DNA of 64,000 bases from Psychrobacter ciconiae (GCF_904846055.1 NZ_CAJGYV010000001.1:1612001-1676000); one strand, 5' to 3'. Counted from the first letter of the stretch, positions 8,583 through 18,208 are shown. Numbers and translations are program-made. The notes: generated from the letters alone by a model not told the origin.

Positions 8583-8675
8583 AAAAGTTGCTGGGTGTTT
8601 GGTCACTTGATTAATTTTCCGACAAAGCTACTTACGTAGCTCAGGCAAATGCGTGTGACTGAATCGGCAACTTTT
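8583..8675 (+). promoter_or_regulatory. Structured rpsB mRNA leader (candidate S2 autoregulatory RNA)
   Basis: A nested structure can be drawn. An outer helix pairs AAAAGTTGC (8583-8591) with GCAACTTTT (8667-8675). A second helix pairs GTCAC (8602-8606) with GTGAC (8655-8659). An inner hairpin is AGCTAC/GTAGCT (8626-8631, 8636-8641). It sits directly before the rpsB ribosome site. In enterobacteria the rpsB leader is the site of S2 feedback control; that this is the same element is inference. Confidence 0.55.
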
Positions 8676-8713
8676 GTAATGTGGAGGCATAACCCAACCA
8701 TCAGGACACTGTT

Positions 8714-9508
8714 ATGGCGAATCAAAACCCAACTCAAGTTTCAATGCGTGACTTATTGCAAGCCGGCGCTCACTTTGGTCACCAAACTCGTTTTTGGAAC
8801 CCAAAAATGGGACCGTATATTTTCGGTGCTCGCAACAAAATTCACATCATCAACCTTGAGCACACCGTAAAAGCGTTTAACGAAGCGCTAAACTACGTCA
8901 ACAACCTAGCGGCTAAGAAAAACAAAGTACTTTTTGTAGGTACCAAACGCGCTGCAAGCGGCATCATCGCTGAACAAGCTGCCCGCGCTGGCATGCCTTA
9001 CGTTGACCATCGCTGGCTTGGCGGTATGCTTACCAACTGGAAAACACTACGCCAGTCAATCAACCGTTTAAAAGAGCTTGAAAAACAAGCTGAAGACGGC
9101 ACGTTTGCTAAGCTTACCAAGCGTGAAGCGCTAGAGCGTACTCGCGACATGGAAAAACTTGAGCGCTCACTTGGCGGTATCAAGGACATGGGCGGTCTTC
9201 CAGATGCGATTTTTGTGGTTGACGTTGATCATGAAGCCATTGCCATTAAAGAAGCCAAAAACCTAGGTATTCCTGTTATCGGTATTGTAGATACCAACTC
9301 AAACCCAGACAACGTTGACTACGTTATCCCTGCAAACGACGATGCTATCCGCGCGGTAAGCTTGTACGTAACTGCAGTAGCTGACGCCATCATCGCCGGA
9401 AAAGAGTACGCGCAAACTCAAGCCAGTGGTAACGCTGAAGCTCAGAATGATGACAACACTGCCGAGCAAGCCATTGAAGCGCCTGCTGCAGAACAAGCTG
9501 AGTCTTAA
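8714..9508 (+). CDS. rpsB: 30S ribosomal protein S2
   Basis: 264 residues. It opens with [26 protein letters not shown] S2 sequence, and contains [13 protein letters not shown] and the [15 protein letters not shown] segment. The C-terminal tail of about 35 residues is acidic and Ala/Glu-rich, variable in the family. S2 binds late in 30S assembly together with S1. AGGAC precedes the ATG. It is followed by tsf in the canonical order; a hairpin between the two may reduce read-through. Confidence 0.98.
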   Translation: MANQNPTQVSMRDLLQAGAHFGHQTRFWNPKMGPYIFGARNKIHIINLEHTVKAFNEALNYVNNLAAKKNKVLFVGTKRAASGIIAEQAARAGMPYVDHRWLGGMLTNWKTLRQSINRLKELEKQAEDGTFAKLTKREALERTRDMEKLERSLGGIKDMGGLPDAIFVVDVDHEAIAIKEAKNLGIPVIGIVDTNSNPDNVDYVIPANDDAIRAVSLYVTAVADAIIAGKEYAQTQASGNAEAQNDDNTAEQAIEAPAAEQAES

Positions 9509-9564
9509 TTCAGCAGGCTATTTTTAAGCGTTCTAGGCTGAAAAAGCGCTTTTATAGCTATCTT

Positions 9565-9600
9565 AGGCATGATGTGGTAATACTCGTCATGCCTTCTTGT
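9565..9600 (+). terminator. Intercistronic hairpin between rpsB and tsf
   Basis: AGGCATGA (9565-9572) pairs with TCATGCCT (9587-9594) with a 14-nt loop, followed by a poor T tract (TCTTGTTG). It probably acts as a partial terminator or mRNA-stability element rather than a full stop. Confidence 0.5.
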
Positions 9601-9646
9601 TGATTAACCTTTTAATCATCACAATTATGACATTGAGGTAATTTTT

Positions 9647-10525
9647 ATGGCACAAGTAACCGCCAAAATGGTAAAAGAGCTTCGTGACCGTACTGGTCTT
9701 GGCATGATGGAATGTAAAAAAGCTTTAGAAGAGTCAAATGGCGATGTCGAAGTTGCCATCGACAACCTTCGTAAATCAGGTCAAGCCAAAGCCGCTAAAA
9801 AAGCGGGTAACATCGCTGCTGATGGCGCCATCATCATCGCTCAAGATGGTAACAAAGCCGTATTGGTTGAAGTGAACTGCCAAACTGACTTTGTAGCAAA
9901 AGATGACAACTTCACTGCATTTGCTGAAAAAGTTGCGAACCTTGCTTTAGAAAACGGCACGACTGACGTTGCTAAAATTGCTGACCTTCCTTATGGCGAT
10001 GGTCAAACGGTTGAAGAAGCTCGCGTGGCTTTGGTACAAAAAATCGGTGAAAATATTCAAGTTCGCCGCGTTGAAACTATCGAAGGCGACAACTTAGCAT
10101 CTTACCGTCACGGTTTGCGAATCGGTGTGGTCGTCTCTTACGAAGGTGGTAGTGCTGAAACTGGCAAAAACCTTGCCATGCATATTGCCGCGTTCAACCC
10201 TGTAGCAGTTGATGACAACGACGTTGCCGCTGACGTCTTGGCGCGTGAAAAAGACATCATCGAAGCTAAAGCTCGTGAGTCTGGCAAGCCTGACAACATC
10301 GTTGAAAAAATGATCGAAGGCGGACTTCGTAAGTACCTTGATGAAGTTACTTTGCTTCGTCAGCCTTATGTTATGGACAACGACAAAAAAGTTGGTGATG
10401 TCCTAAACGCTGAAGGCGTTAAAGTTCTTGGCTTCAAACGTCTTGAAGTTGGTGAAGGCATCGAGAAAAAGCAAGAAGACTTTGCGGCCGAAGTTGCTGC
10501 TGCTCAAGCTTCTGCCGGTCAATAA
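9647..10525 (+). CDS. tsf: Translation elongation factor Ts
   Basis: 292 residues, typical of proteobacterial EF-Ts. The N-terminal UBA-like domain ([19 protein letters not shown]) is followed by the TDFVAKDD motif of the core that inserts into EF-Tu to release GDP. The C-terminal module has LLRQPYV. Its substrate EF-Tu is encoded at about 51.6 kb. TTGAGGTAA precedes the ATG. It is co-directional with rpsB and ends at a strong terminator. Confidence 0.98.
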   Translation: MAQVTAKMVKELRDRTGLGMMECKKALEESNGDVEVAIDNLRKSGQAKAAKKAGNIAADGAIIIAQDGNKAVLVEVNCQTDFVAKDDNFTAFAEKVANLALENGTTDVAKIADLPYGDGQTVEEARVALVQKIGENIQVRRVETIEGDNLASYRHGLRIGVVVSYEGGSAETGKNLAMHIAAFNPVAVDDNDVAADVLAREKDIIEAKARESGKPDNIVEKMIEGGLRKYLDEVTLLRQPYVMDNDKKVGDVLNAEGVKVLGFKRLEVGEGIEKKQEDFAAEVAAAQASAGQ

Positions 10526-10563
10526 GCAGTCGGTTAAAGCGATGAAAAATAGTCGCTAACTGA

Positions 10564-10595
10564 CAAAAAAGCCCATCTGATGATGGGCTTTTTTT
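10564..10595 (+). terminator. Rho-independent terminator after tsf
   Basis: GCCCATC/GATGGGC stem (10571-10577, 10582-10588) with a TGAT loop and seven T. Confidence 0.92.
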
Positions 10596-10650
10596 ATGAC
10601 GTTCTTAACTGAGGTTAAAATCGTCATGATTTAAAGGTGTTTTGTTTTAA

Positions 10651-11451
10651 TTAGCGAAGGGCTTGATAGGCTGAATTGGCATAGCTTGCGCTATTGCTGC
10701 TGGTAGCATAGCTGACAGGTTGGGCGGTCGCGTTACTTGTGCTATAACGGTTATTATTGGCAAACAGTCCGGCGTCATTTTTATAAATGGTATTATAACG
10801 ATTCATTACCCGCTGAACATAATTGCGCGTTTCTTTAAAAGGTGGGATCCCGCCGTATTTCATCACATTGCCTTCACCTGCGTTGTAGCCTGCCACGGCA
10901 AATTCAACCTTGTTATTAAATTTGCGCAGTAGCCACGCCAAATATTTGGCAGAGCCTTCGATGTTTTCGGCAGGGTTCCAAGGGTTGTTGACCGAAAAGC
11001 GGCGAGCGGTTGCTGGCATTAGCTGCATTAAACCTTGAGCGCCAACGGGAGATCGCGCGTTGGGGTTAAAGGCAGATTCAGTGTGCATCATTGCTTTTAA
11101 TAGCGCAGGGTCAACGCCATGACGTGCAGCAGACGCAACAATATACGCATCATAAGTGCTTCGGCTTCCTGAGCTGCTCGATGGCGTGTAAGTCGGGTTA
11201 TAGTTGCTAACAAAGTTGGAGGTGCTATTAGCGCTTTGAGAGGTGAAATACTGCGTTGTTTTCACTTTCTTTTTATATTGCTCAAAGTTCCCGCTAGGAT
11301 TGCGATTGGTCAACAAAACTTGACCTCTGTCATTTTTAAAAATATGCATGTTGGTGACAGTTTGGGCTTGAGCGGGGAGGGTCGTTAACGTTAAAGCAGT
11401 CAATAAGGTGGTCGCTGATAAACGGCGAAAAAGAGAATCAAACGTGGTCAT
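10651..11451 (-). CDS. Lytic transglycosylase (SLT domain), secreted
   Basis: 266 residues from the chosen ATG at 11451, which gives a clear signal peptide (basic start, hydrophobic core, cut near AQAQ). An in-frame start 32 codons upstream would bury it. After a short segment (IFKNDRGQVLLTN, resembling DUF4124), the SLT domain begins: HGVDPALLKAMMHTESAFNPNA carries the catalytic Glu, then GAQGLMQLMPATA and AGYNAGEGNV. These enzymes cleave murein between MurNAc and GlcNAc, leaving 1,6-anhydroMurNAc, in the periplasm. The Ser/Tyr-rich tail is unusual but low in complexity. It is a single gene convergent with tsf. Confidence 0.85.
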   Translation of the reverse strand: MTTFDSLFRRLSATTLLTALTLTTLPAQAQTVTNMHIFKNDRGQVLLTNRNPSGNFEQYKKKVKTTQYFTSQSANSTSNFVSNYNPTYTPSSSSGSRSTYDAYIVASAARHGVDPALLKAMMHTESAFNPNARSPVGAQGLMQLMPATARRFSVNNPWNPAENIEGSAKYLAWLLRKFNNKVEFAVAGYNAGEGNVMKYGGIPPFKETRNYVQRVMNRYNTIYKNDAGLFANNNRYSTSNATAQPVSYATSSNSASYANSAYQALR

Positions 11452-11867
11452 AGAAAAATCACTTTTTATCGAGTAATTGCCAAGAAAGTTATGCTTAACA
11501 GCAGATTGGCGGTTAGGAGCAATCACCATGAGCGGTGTCAATATCATCGAACGACACTACTCACGAAACCTCATTGCAAAGATACAAAAGATAATAGTCG
11601 CTTACTATATCATAAAAAAAATAATTTCCCTATCAGAAGGCTAATTTTTGATAGGCATTTTGTAAAAAATGTTTTAAGAATCAGAATATTACAATCAGTC
11701 GTTGTAACAAAGCGGTTTGCGAGCTATTTTGCAAATAAATAGGAGAGAAGTGATAGCATCAAAACCACTTAGATACTTTGTTGTGATTAAAACATCAGTA
11801 GAATTTTGCAAGGTAAAATCTAGTAAACTTTTGAGCATAGAAATAATCCAAGCTAAGTATTTTTCAA
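11452..11867. other. Intergenic region without recognised genes
   Basis: About 415 bp of AT-rich sequence between the transglycosylase start and the lrgB stop. Short frames here lack ribosome sites. No tRNA, clear hairpin terminator or repeat was found. Confidence 0.5.
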
Positions 11868-12569
11868 TCAAATTTGAAAGGCACTGATGAAAATTGGCAC
11901 CCAAACGGCAGTTAATAAGCCGTTAACGGCAAGACCAAAGGCGGCATAGCGACCGGCAGTGGGACTCATTTGCCAAGCTTCGACCGTGCCAAAAGCGTGG
12001 GCGGCAAGACCTAACGCCAAGCCTTTTGCGCGGTCATCGGAGATATTGCGGAACAAAATTCGAGCACAAACCGCCCCCATAAACCCTGAAATCACAATGA
12101 TTAGGTTGGCAAGGGCGAGGGGCGCTTTGATAAGGCTTGCCACACTTAAGCCAATAGGGGTGGTGACCGAGCGCGTCGCAAACGCCAAAACTGTGTCATG
12201 GCTAAGCGCTAAGCCATAAGCGATTCCCATAGGAAACAGCGCGCCAATCACGCTTGCAAGAACCACAATCGCGATAAGGCGCTTGACGGGTAAGCCTTGA
12301 AAGTTCATGGCGGCAAGGGGCAGCGCCAAAAGGACGGTGACATAGCCCAAGAGACGGTCAAAAACAGGCTTGGCAACCGCGTAATAATCATGATAATCCC
12401 AGCGCAGCACAAATAAAAAGCCGACCACCAAAACAAGCGCGATGACCACCATGGGCAGGGCTTTAAATTTTTTTGCCAAAATTCGCGCTAAAATATGCGC
12501 AACAAGCGTCAATATCACCGCAATGAGGGTCGCCGTGATGACATTATCAAACAGGGCTAAAGCAAACAT
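11868..12569 (-). CDS. lrgB: LrgB/CidB-family membrane protein
   Basis: 233 residues, almost entirely hydrophobic with about seven membrane segments. It contains the family's conserved KSVTTPIG-like element (here RSVTTPIGLSVA) and the AHAFGT motif. LrgB works with the holin-like LrgA; recent family knowledge links LrgAB to pyruvate or organic-acid movement and murein hydrolase control. It lies 2 bp downstream of lrgA, so the two are translated together. No LysR or LytTR regulator gene is adjacent. Confidence 0.85.
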   Translation of the reverse strand: MFALALFDNVITATLIAVILTLVAHILARILAKKFKALPMVVIALVLVVGFLFVLRWDYHDYYAVAKPVFDRLLGYVTVLLALPLAAMNFQGLPVKRLIAIVVLASVIGALFPMGIAYGLALSHDTVLAFATRSVTTPIGLSVASLIKAPLALANLIIVISGFMGAVCARILFRNISDDRAKGLALGLAAHAFGTVEAWQMSPTAGRYAAFGLAVNGLLTAVWVPIFISAFQI

Positions 12570-12571
12570 GA

Positions 12572-13033
12572 TTAAAGCGTCCTATCGTCAAGGGCTTTTG
12601 ATGGGGTTTGAGCGTCGGCAGGTTCAGCGGCGCTGTCTAAATCCGGCGTTGCCGCAAGCCAGCGATTGGCAAGTATGGCAAGCCCCCAAAGTGGCAGCAA
12701 GGTGCTGATGGTCATGGTCAGCATTGCCCCAAACAGCTCATCACCCAAGCCAAACAGCAAAATTCCTGCGCCTGCCGAAACCGGCAAAAATGCCAAGCCG
12801 CTATCAACCAATAACAAGTTGCTGGCTTTGGTAAGCCAGCTTGGTAGCCCTTTGATAAATCGCCACACCATAAGGATGATGAACATCACCACCAAGCCGA
12901 CGACATTTGCCGCAGTTTCAATACCAAGCTTACCGCAAACAATGACCGCCGTTTCACGAACAACAATGACCATCGCAAGCGTGATGACGATTGCAAGCCA
13001 CAAGGGCAAATTTGAACAGTAAGCAGGCTTCAT
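12572..13033 (-). CDS. lrgA: CidA/LrgA-family holin-like protein
   Basis: 153 residues with four hydrophobic segments and a hydrophilic, acidic C-terminal tail of about 25 residues. The GAGILLFGLGDELFGA-type region aligns with the third and fourth helices of LrgA/CidA. It is the first gene of an lrgA-lrgB operon, with AAGGACG before the ATG. Its role as the holin-like partner of LrgB in the inner membrane is inferred from the family. Confidence 0.8.
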   Translation of the reverse strand: MKPAYCSNLPLWLAIVITLAMVIVVRETAVIVCGKLGIETAANVVGLVVMFIILMVWRFIKGLPSWLTKASNLLLVDSGLAFLPVSAGAGILLFGLGDELFGAMLTMTISTLLPLWGLAILANRWLAATPDLDSAAEPADAQTPSKALDDRTL

Positions 13034-13059
13034 CTATCGTCCTTGCTGATAAGGCGTAA

Positions 13060-13078
13060 AGGGTGTGATGGACACCCT
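13060..13078 (-). terminator. Hairpin downstream of hflX
   Basis: AGGGTGT (13060-13066) pairs with ACACCCT (13072-13078) around a 5-nt loop. The T tract on the minus strand is short, so this is a weak terminator candidate between hflX and lrgA. Confidence 0.4.
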
Positions 13079-13089
13079 AAGTTTGCAGG

Positions 13090-14487
13090 TTATTTTTGAG
13101 GGTCACTTAGCATCTGCTCGTCAAGGTTTTGGCGGTCTGCGATAATTTCTTGCTCAAACGGCTCAAGCACCGGCATCAATAGGGTAGCTTGCGCCAGTGG
13201 CAAGACGTCCTTTGGTGAAAGTCCGGCTTGACCGAGTAACTGCTTGAGCTTGTCGCTTGGCAGGCGAATTTGCAGGCATTCATGACCGGTGTCATCATAG
13301 CTTTCATTTTGAATCACGCCAAGCTCATAAAGGGCATTTTTCAGCTGACCGGCATGATAAGGCAAGGTCAAATCAAAGGTAGTCAGCGCTCCGGTTAGCA
13401 ATTGCTGAACCGCAAGTGACAGCTCCTCAATGCCTAAGTTTTGTTGCGCCGACACATAAACGCGGTTTGGTACGCCTTCTGAGGCGTAGCCGATATGCGC
13501 AGGCTCGCCGCTTACGTCAATCTTGTTAAAGACGTTAAGCACCGGAACGTTGTTGTTAATTTGTGCCAAGACCTCTTTTACCGCCGTAATTTGTTCGTGC
13601 ATGTCCTCGCTTGCTGAATCAATCACGTGAAGCAGTAAATCCGCCTCAAGCGTCTCCTCAAGGGTAGCATGGAACGACTCAACCAATTCGTGCGGTAAGT
13701 GGCGAACAAATCCGACTGTATCCACCAAGACCACGCGCCCCACGCCTTGCCAATCCAAGCGGCGCAGCGTTGGGTCAAGGGTGGCAAATAACTGGTCAGC
13801 GGCATAAATATTTTCATCAACCAAGCGGTTAAATAACGTTGATTTGCCAGCGTTAGTATAACCGACAAGCGAGATGGTCGGAACGTCTGATTTTTGCCGC
13901 TGAGCGCGACCTTGAGCTCGGGTTTGTTTGACTTTAGCAAGCTTGGCTTTTAGCTGACTGACGCGGATTTGTAACAATCGGCGGTCAGTTTCAAGCTGAG
14001 TCTCCCCCGGACCGCGAAGCCCGATACCGCCTTTTTGCCGCTCCAAATGCGTCCAACCGCGAACCAATCGCGTTGACAAGTGATTTAACTGCGCAAGCTC
14101 GACCTGAAGCTTACCTTCATAAGTTCGCGCGCGCTGAGCAAAAATATCTAAAATCAGTCCCGTTCTATCAAGGACTCGGCATTGAACCAAGCGCTCAAGG
14201 TTACGCTCTTGTGATGGCGATAAGCTGTGGTTAAAAATCACAATATCGGCATCAAACTGCCGAACCAATTCCGCGATTTCCTCGGCCTTTCCTGCGCCCA
14301 CAAAATACTTGGCATCGGGCTTGAGCCGTGAGCCACCAACCAGAGCTAAGCGCTCAGCCCCTGCCGAATCGACCAGCAACTCAAACTCATTTAAATCATC
14401 GGGGTCTTGCAGTTGCCGGATGTCCAAATGCACCAAAATTGCGCGTTCGCCGCCTTCGTGTCGTTCAAAATATTCCAAAAAAGCCAC
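13090..14487 (-). CDS. hflX: GTPase HflX, ribosome rescue/splitting factor
   Basis: 465 residues. The N-terminal HflX domain (ERAILVHLDIRQ, LVGGSR), the glycine-rich GLRGPGETQLETDRR linker, and a G domain with GYTNAGKST (P-loop), DTVGFV (G3) and NKID (G4) are all present. HflX binds the 50S E-site region and splits stalled ribosomes, notably in heat stress. The start is GTG with a weak AACAGG site; it fits the family's N-terminus. Unlike in E. coli, no hfq gene lies immediately upstream, and the next gene is on the other strand. Confidence 0.94.
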   Translation of the reverse strand: MAFLEYFERHEGGERAILVHLDIRQLQDPDDLNEFELLVDSAGAERLALVGGSRLKPDAKYFVGAGKAEEIAELVRQFDADIVIFNHSLSPSQERNLERLVQCRVLDRTGLILDIFAQRARTYEGKLQVELAQLNHLSTRLVRGWTHLERQKGGIGLRGPGETQLETDRRLLQIRVSQLKAKLAKVKQTRAQGRAQRQKSDVPTISLVGYTNAGKSTLFNRLVDENIYAADQLFATLDPTLRRLDWQGVGRVVLVDTVGFVRHLPHELVESFHATLEETLEADLLLHVIDSASEDMHEQITAVKEVLAQINNNVPVLNVFNKIDVSGEPAHIGYASEGVPNRVYVSAQQNLGIEELSLAVQQLLTGALTTFDLTLPYHAGQLKNALYELGVIQNESYDDTGHECLQIRLPSDKLKQLLGQAGLSPKDVLPLAQATLLMPVLEPFEQEIIADRQNLDEQMLSDPQK

Positions 14488-14772
14488 CTGTTTTTTAAAA
14501 GTTTGTTAATGCTAATATAAGGTCTAAACTTTGAGAATAAAGGGTTTGGGCAAAATTACAACCTCAATTCATACCGCTGTACAAAAGCTGACGGTTTATT
14601 TTAGGACACGGTTTAGAAAAATGCGCTCTTAGGGGATGTTAAATCCTTTTTTAGGCGTTATTTTAACCTTATTAAGGCAATATTGAACAAATGATTTCAC
14701 CGCTTTAGAATTTTGCTATACTAAATCGCAGTTTCATCAACAGTGATAAAAAATGAACATTAAGGACAGCTT

Positions 14773-15585
14773 ATGAGCCTGCCGAAGTCTCTTTATTCTA
14801 TCCGGCGACAGCTTGGGCGCGGCAAACAAATTGCTGGCATGACCAGCACCATTGCAGGAGGCATTCGCGCCGCCAAAAAAATCGGCGCGTTTCAAGCGCC
14901 GCCGCGTGAGCAGTTGCCGCGCTACATCCAAACCTTTTGTAAAAAAATGGCAAGCTCCTTTGGCGTGAAAGTCGTTCAAGTTGAGCGCGTGCCCCAATAC
15001 CACGGACTTTGGGTGTCCAATCACGTGTCATGGATGGACATTCCGGTGGTTGGCACAGTCAGTCCCGCGTTTTTCTTATCCAAAGCCGAAATTGGCGAGT
15101 GGCCAGTTTTTGGTAAGCTTGCCAAAGCCGGCGGAACGCTATTTATCGAGCGCGGCTCCGGTGATGCAGGTTCAGTTGCTGATCAAATCACCACCTTTTT
15201 AAAAGATGGTTTTTCGGTCATTTTTTTCCCAGAAGCCACCACCACGAGCGGCAAAAAAATCAAACGCATTCATGGAACGCTCTTGCAATCGGCAATAGAT
15301 GCCGGCGTTCCTGTTCAGCCTATCGTCATCGCTTATGTGAATAATGATGGCACATTAAGTGAAGCGCTGCCTTATTTTGGCAAACTTACCATGAAAGAGA
15401 GCATCAAGCGCGTCCTTGATAGCCGTGATGTTTGCGCTTATGTGTTGCCGCTTGAGTCTATCAATCCTGAAGGCAAGACCAAAAGCGAGCTGACCAATTT
15501 GCTGCAAAAGCGCATGCAAGACGGTCTTGCCGATTTGCATTCACGCGTGTTAAGTGATGCTGGGCTTAAATTGCTAGAAAAATAA
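14773..15585 (+). CDS. 1-acyl-glycerol-3-phosphate acyltransferase family protein (PlsC-like)
   Basis: 270 residues. The acyltransferase motif I is SNHVSWMD (the HxxxxD pair), motif II is LFIERGSGD, and motif III is FFPEATTTSG, where the usual Gly of FPEG is Ala. These enzymes acylate lysophosphatidic acid or related lipids at the inner membrane; with this divergence it may be an accessory PlsC or an OlsA-like enzyme. The N-terminal stretch of about 60 residues is basic with one weak hydrophobic segment. AAGGACAG precedes the ATG. It stands alone, followed by a hairpin terminator shared with the convergent reductase. Confidence 0.82.
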   Translation: MSLPKSLYSIRRQLGRGKQIAGMTSTIAGGIRAAKKIGAFQAPPREQLPRYIQTFCKKMASSFGVKVVQVERVPQYHGLWVSNHVSWMDIPVVGTVSPAFFLSKAEIGEWPVFGKLAKAGGTLFIERGSGDAGSVADQITTFLKDGFSVIFFPEATTTSGKKIKRIHGTLLQSAIDAGVPVQPIVIAYVNNDGTLSEALPYFGKLTMKESIKRVLDSRDVCAYVLPLESINPEGKTKSELTNLLQKRMQDGLADLHSRVLSDAGLKLLEK

Positions 15586-15619
15586 GTTTTTAAAACTTAA
15601 GCTTTAAAAAAACCTTGAG

Positions 15620-15650
15620 TCAGCGTTTGAGCAAAGCAAGCGCTGATTTT
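15620..15650. terminator. Terminator between convergent acyltransferase and reductase genes
   Basis: A 10-bp stem (15620-15629 with 15637-15646, one G-U pair) with a 7-nt loop, followed by TTTTAT on the plus strand. Confidence 0.65.
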
Positions 15651-15701
15651 ATAGCTAATTTTAAAAGCCAATTTTAAAAACTAACTGCAACTCTCTAGCA
15701 A

Positions 15702-16742
15702 TCACGGCGCGGGATTGGGGATTTTTTGATGGACGTTTTCAATTGCTGCCATCACCTCCGCGCTTAGGGTTAGATTGATACTGTCAATGTTGCTTTTTAA
15801 CTGTGAAAGATTGGTTGCACCAATGATATTACTGGTGACAAAGGGTCTTGAATTCACAAAAGCCAGCGCCATTTGCGCCATATCCAAATCAAACTCTTGC
15901 GCAATCTTGGCATAAGCTTTGGTCGCGCGTTTGGCTTCCTCATTAATATAACGCTCGTAGCGGTCATAAAGGGTGAGGCGCGCGCCTGCTGGTCGTTTGT
16001 CATCCAAGTATTTGCCAGACAAGACGCCAAAACCAAGCGGCGAGTAGGCAAGTAGCCCAATCTTTTCGCGGTGCGAGATTTCAGCAAGACCAACTTCATA
16101 AAGCCGGTTTAATAAGCTATATGGGTTTTGAATGGTGATGGGCGCAATTAAATGATGCTTTTCAGCTTCCCAAAGGTAGCGCATCACCCCCCAAGGCGTG
16201 TCGTTGGATAAGCCATAAGCGCGGATGCGACCTTGCTTAATCTCCTCATTGAGCGCTGAAATGGTTTCCAAAAATGGCGTTAACTCGCTTAAATCTTGAG
16301 CGCTCATGTCTTCATCATAACTGCGCTTGCCAAAAAAGTTGCTTTGCCGCTCCGGCCAGTGCAGCTGATAAATGTCAATATAATCGGTTTGCAGCCGTTT
16401 TAAATTGTCATCAATGGCAGATTTGATGTGGTCTTTGTTAAACCTTGTTTGACCGTCGCGCAAAAACGACATGGGCGATATTTTACTGGCAATCACCACC
16501 TCATCACGGCGACCGGTCTTAGCAAGCCAGCTTCCCATAAAGCGCTCGGTCGTGCCTTGTTTGTCTTTGTCCGGCGGGGAGGGGTACATCTCTGCCGTAT
16601 CCCAAAAGTTCACTCCCAAATCCAGCGCCAAATCCATCTGAGCGTGGGCGTCGCTTTCGCTATTTTGCTGACCCCAAGTCATCGTTCCTAAGCAAATTTT
16701 GGAAACCTTGGTATCAAGTTGCGGCAACATGGCGTATTTCAT
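15702..16742 (-). CDS. tas: Aldo/keto reductase, Tas-like
   Basis: 346 residues. LGTMTWGQQNSESDAHAQ near the start and DTAEMYP match the E. coli Tas subgroup closely. The AKR tetrad can be seen: Asp in FWDTAEMY, the Tyr in the same motif, Lys in IASK, and His in QLHWP. It is an NADPH-dependent (beta/alpha)8 oxidoreductase in the cytoplasm; the physiological substrate is not known. AAGGATAA precedes the ATG. It is in line with the downstream-transcribed FKBP gene, 41 bp apart, so a shared transcript from the FKBP promoter is possible. Confidence 0.88.
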   Translation of the reverse strand: MKYAMLPQLDTKVSKICLGTMTWGQQNSESDAHAQMDLALDLGVNFWDTAEMYPSPPDKDKQGTTERFMGSWLAKTGRRDEVVIASKISPMSFLRDGQTRFNKDHIKSAIDDNLKRLQTDYIDIYQLHWPERQSNFFGKRSYDEDMSAQDLSELTPFLETISALNEEIKQGRIRAYGLSNDTPWGVMRYLWEAEKHHLIAPITIQNPYSLLNRLYEVGLAEISHREKIGLLAYSPLGFGVLSGKYLDDKRPAGARLTLYDRYERYINEEAKRATKAYAKIAQEFDLDMAQMALAFVNSRPFVTSNIIGATNLSQLKSNIDSINLTLSAEVMAAIENVHQKIPNPAP

Positions 16743-16783
16743 AAGTTATCCTTGTTTTTTATTATTTTGGTTAGCCATTGACT

Positions 16784-17281
16784 TTATATCAGCTGAATAC
16801 CCGTTGTTCCTGCTGGGGTCACTTTAAAAATACTGACTTTAAACAGTACCGATTGTCCAGCTAATGGATGGTTAAAATCCACCTCAATCTCATCGTCACT
16901 GATCGCGCTAATCACGCCGGCTAAGGTGTTTTTGCCTTTATCTTCAAACTCAACCATCATGCCAACTTCAGGATTTGCCGCGATCAAGGCAAACTGTGCT
17001 CGACTAAACTGCTGAACATTATCCGGATTCCACTCACCAAAGGCCTGCTCTGGAGTTAATAGCGCCGTTCGCGTATCGCCGGCGCGCAGGTTGTTGAGCA
17101 CCTGCTCAAACCCTGACAGCAAACTTTCATCCCCGATGGTGAGGCTGACAGGTTCAGGACGCTGAAACGTTGAGTCAATCACCGTGCCATTTTCAAGCGC
17201 TACCTCAAAATGCAGCAGCACTTGGCTGCCATGAGTGATTCGGGTGTCCTCGTTTGGGGTGACAAAATCAGTTGGGGTCAT
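16784..17281 (-). CDS. fkpB: FKBP-type peptidyl-prolyl isomerase, SlpA/FkpB-like
   Basis: 165 residues. It starts with the FKBP strand VLLHFEVALENGTVIDST, has GDESLLSGFEQVL and the inserted flap (IF domain) with DFNHPLAGQ typical of SlyD/SlpA-type isomerases. It lacks the SlyD His-rich tail, so it belongs to the SlpA side. It is a cytoplasmic folding helper for prolyl bonds. In many gammaproteobacteria this gene sits by lspA; here the ileS-lspA run is 1.5 kb away on the same strand, separated by one plus-strand gene. Confidence 0.88.
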   Translation of the reverse strand: MTPTDFVTPNEDTRITHGSQVLLHFEVALENGTVIDSTFQRPEPVSLTIGDESLLSGFEQVLNNLRAGDTRTALLTPEQAFGEWNPDNVQQFSRAQFALIAANPEVGMMVEFEDKGKNTLAGVISAISDDEIEVDFNHPLAGQSVLFKVSIFKVTPAGTTGIQLI

Positions 17282-17467
17282 AGGGCTGCCCTTTTAAAAT
17301 AAAAGTTAAGACGCTTTTTAACTTAAAAAGCGTAACGATTATGATAAGCCAATTGCCCGATGCTGTAAGCGCTCATGCCGTAAAAACATGTAACAAAAAT
17401 CCCTAAAATCGGTGTATCATAGCCTGATTTTTGTCAGCAACTTGCAAAACCGACTCAAGGCGTGACC

Positions 17468-18169
17468 ATGACTCAAGCATCTCAAGCTTTAAAGCCCTCC
17501 AAAACCCGCCAACAAGGTCAAATCATCCGCTTTAATGGCGATAAAGGCTTTGGTTTCATTAAGGTTCAGGGCGGTCACCATGAGGAGCTGTTTTTTCATA
17601 TCAGTGACTATCTGCCGCCAACGCGCCCTAACGTTGGTGATGAGGTGGTATTTGCTACCAAAACCGATAACCAAGGTCGCCTGCAAGCTTGTGATATTCA
17701 AGGGCTTGGCTTTGTTCAACAAAAAATGGCACAAAAAAACGCTCAAATCCGCCGCCGCAATCAGCAAAAAAGTCAGCAAGCTGAGTTTGAAGCCGGTCAA
17801 AAAAAGCGTTTGTTTTTAGGCGCTGCGTTTTATGGGGTGTTGATATTGCTTGCGGTTATGGCAAAGTTGCCGTGGGTTTTGGTGGGGTGGTATTTAGTTT
17901 TGGGGATCATCACTTATTTAAGTTACGCCAAAGATAAGCGCTCCGCCCAAAGCGGCGCTTGGCGAACGGCTGAATCTACGCTGCATTTACTCAGTGCGCT
18001 TGGCGGCTGGGTTGGGGCGATGGTGGCGCAAACCTACCTGCGTCACAAATCGCAAAAGCCGGAGTTTCGCCTCGTTTATTACTTTACTGTGGTGCTAAAT
18101 TTGGCGTTATTGCTTGTGGTATTGACCGTTTATGAGGGTCAAAATATGGCTTTAACCGGACTTTTTTAG
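17468..18169 (+). CDS. Cold-shock-domain protein fused to DUF1294 membrane domain
   Basis: 233 residues. An N-terminal OB-fold (about 15-80) carries RNP1-like KGFGFIKV and the LFFHISD RNP2-like strand of CspA-type nucleic-acid binders. After a basic, Gln-rich linker comes a membrane part with three to four helices and the DUF1294 signature (YAKDKRSAQ...TLHLLSALGGWVGA). Such fusions are common in gammaproteobacteria; their function is unknown, though binding RNA or DNA at the membrane is implied. The ATG at 17468 is chosen over a GTG at 17462 because AAGG lies 8 nt upstream. Confidence 0.82.
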   Translation: MTQASQALKPSKTRQQGQIIRFNGDKGFGFIKVQGGHHEELFFHISDYLPPTRPNVGDEVVFATKTDNQGRLQACDIQGLGFVQQKMAQKNAQIRRRNQQKSQQAEFEAGQKKRLFLGAAFYGVLILLAVMAKLPWVLVGWYLVLGIITYLSYAKDKRSAQSGAWRTAESTLHLLSALGGWVGAMVAQTYLRHKSQKPEFRLVYYFTVVLNLALLLVVLTVYEGQNMALTGLF

Positions 18170-18208
18170 CGTTTTAGCGTCGTTTTGAATACTTCATTGT
18201 TTAACAGC

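Noticed and set aside
11452..11547. 32-residue extension of the lytic transglycosylase
   Set aside because: It would place the signal peptide internally; the downstream ATG gives a normal export signal.
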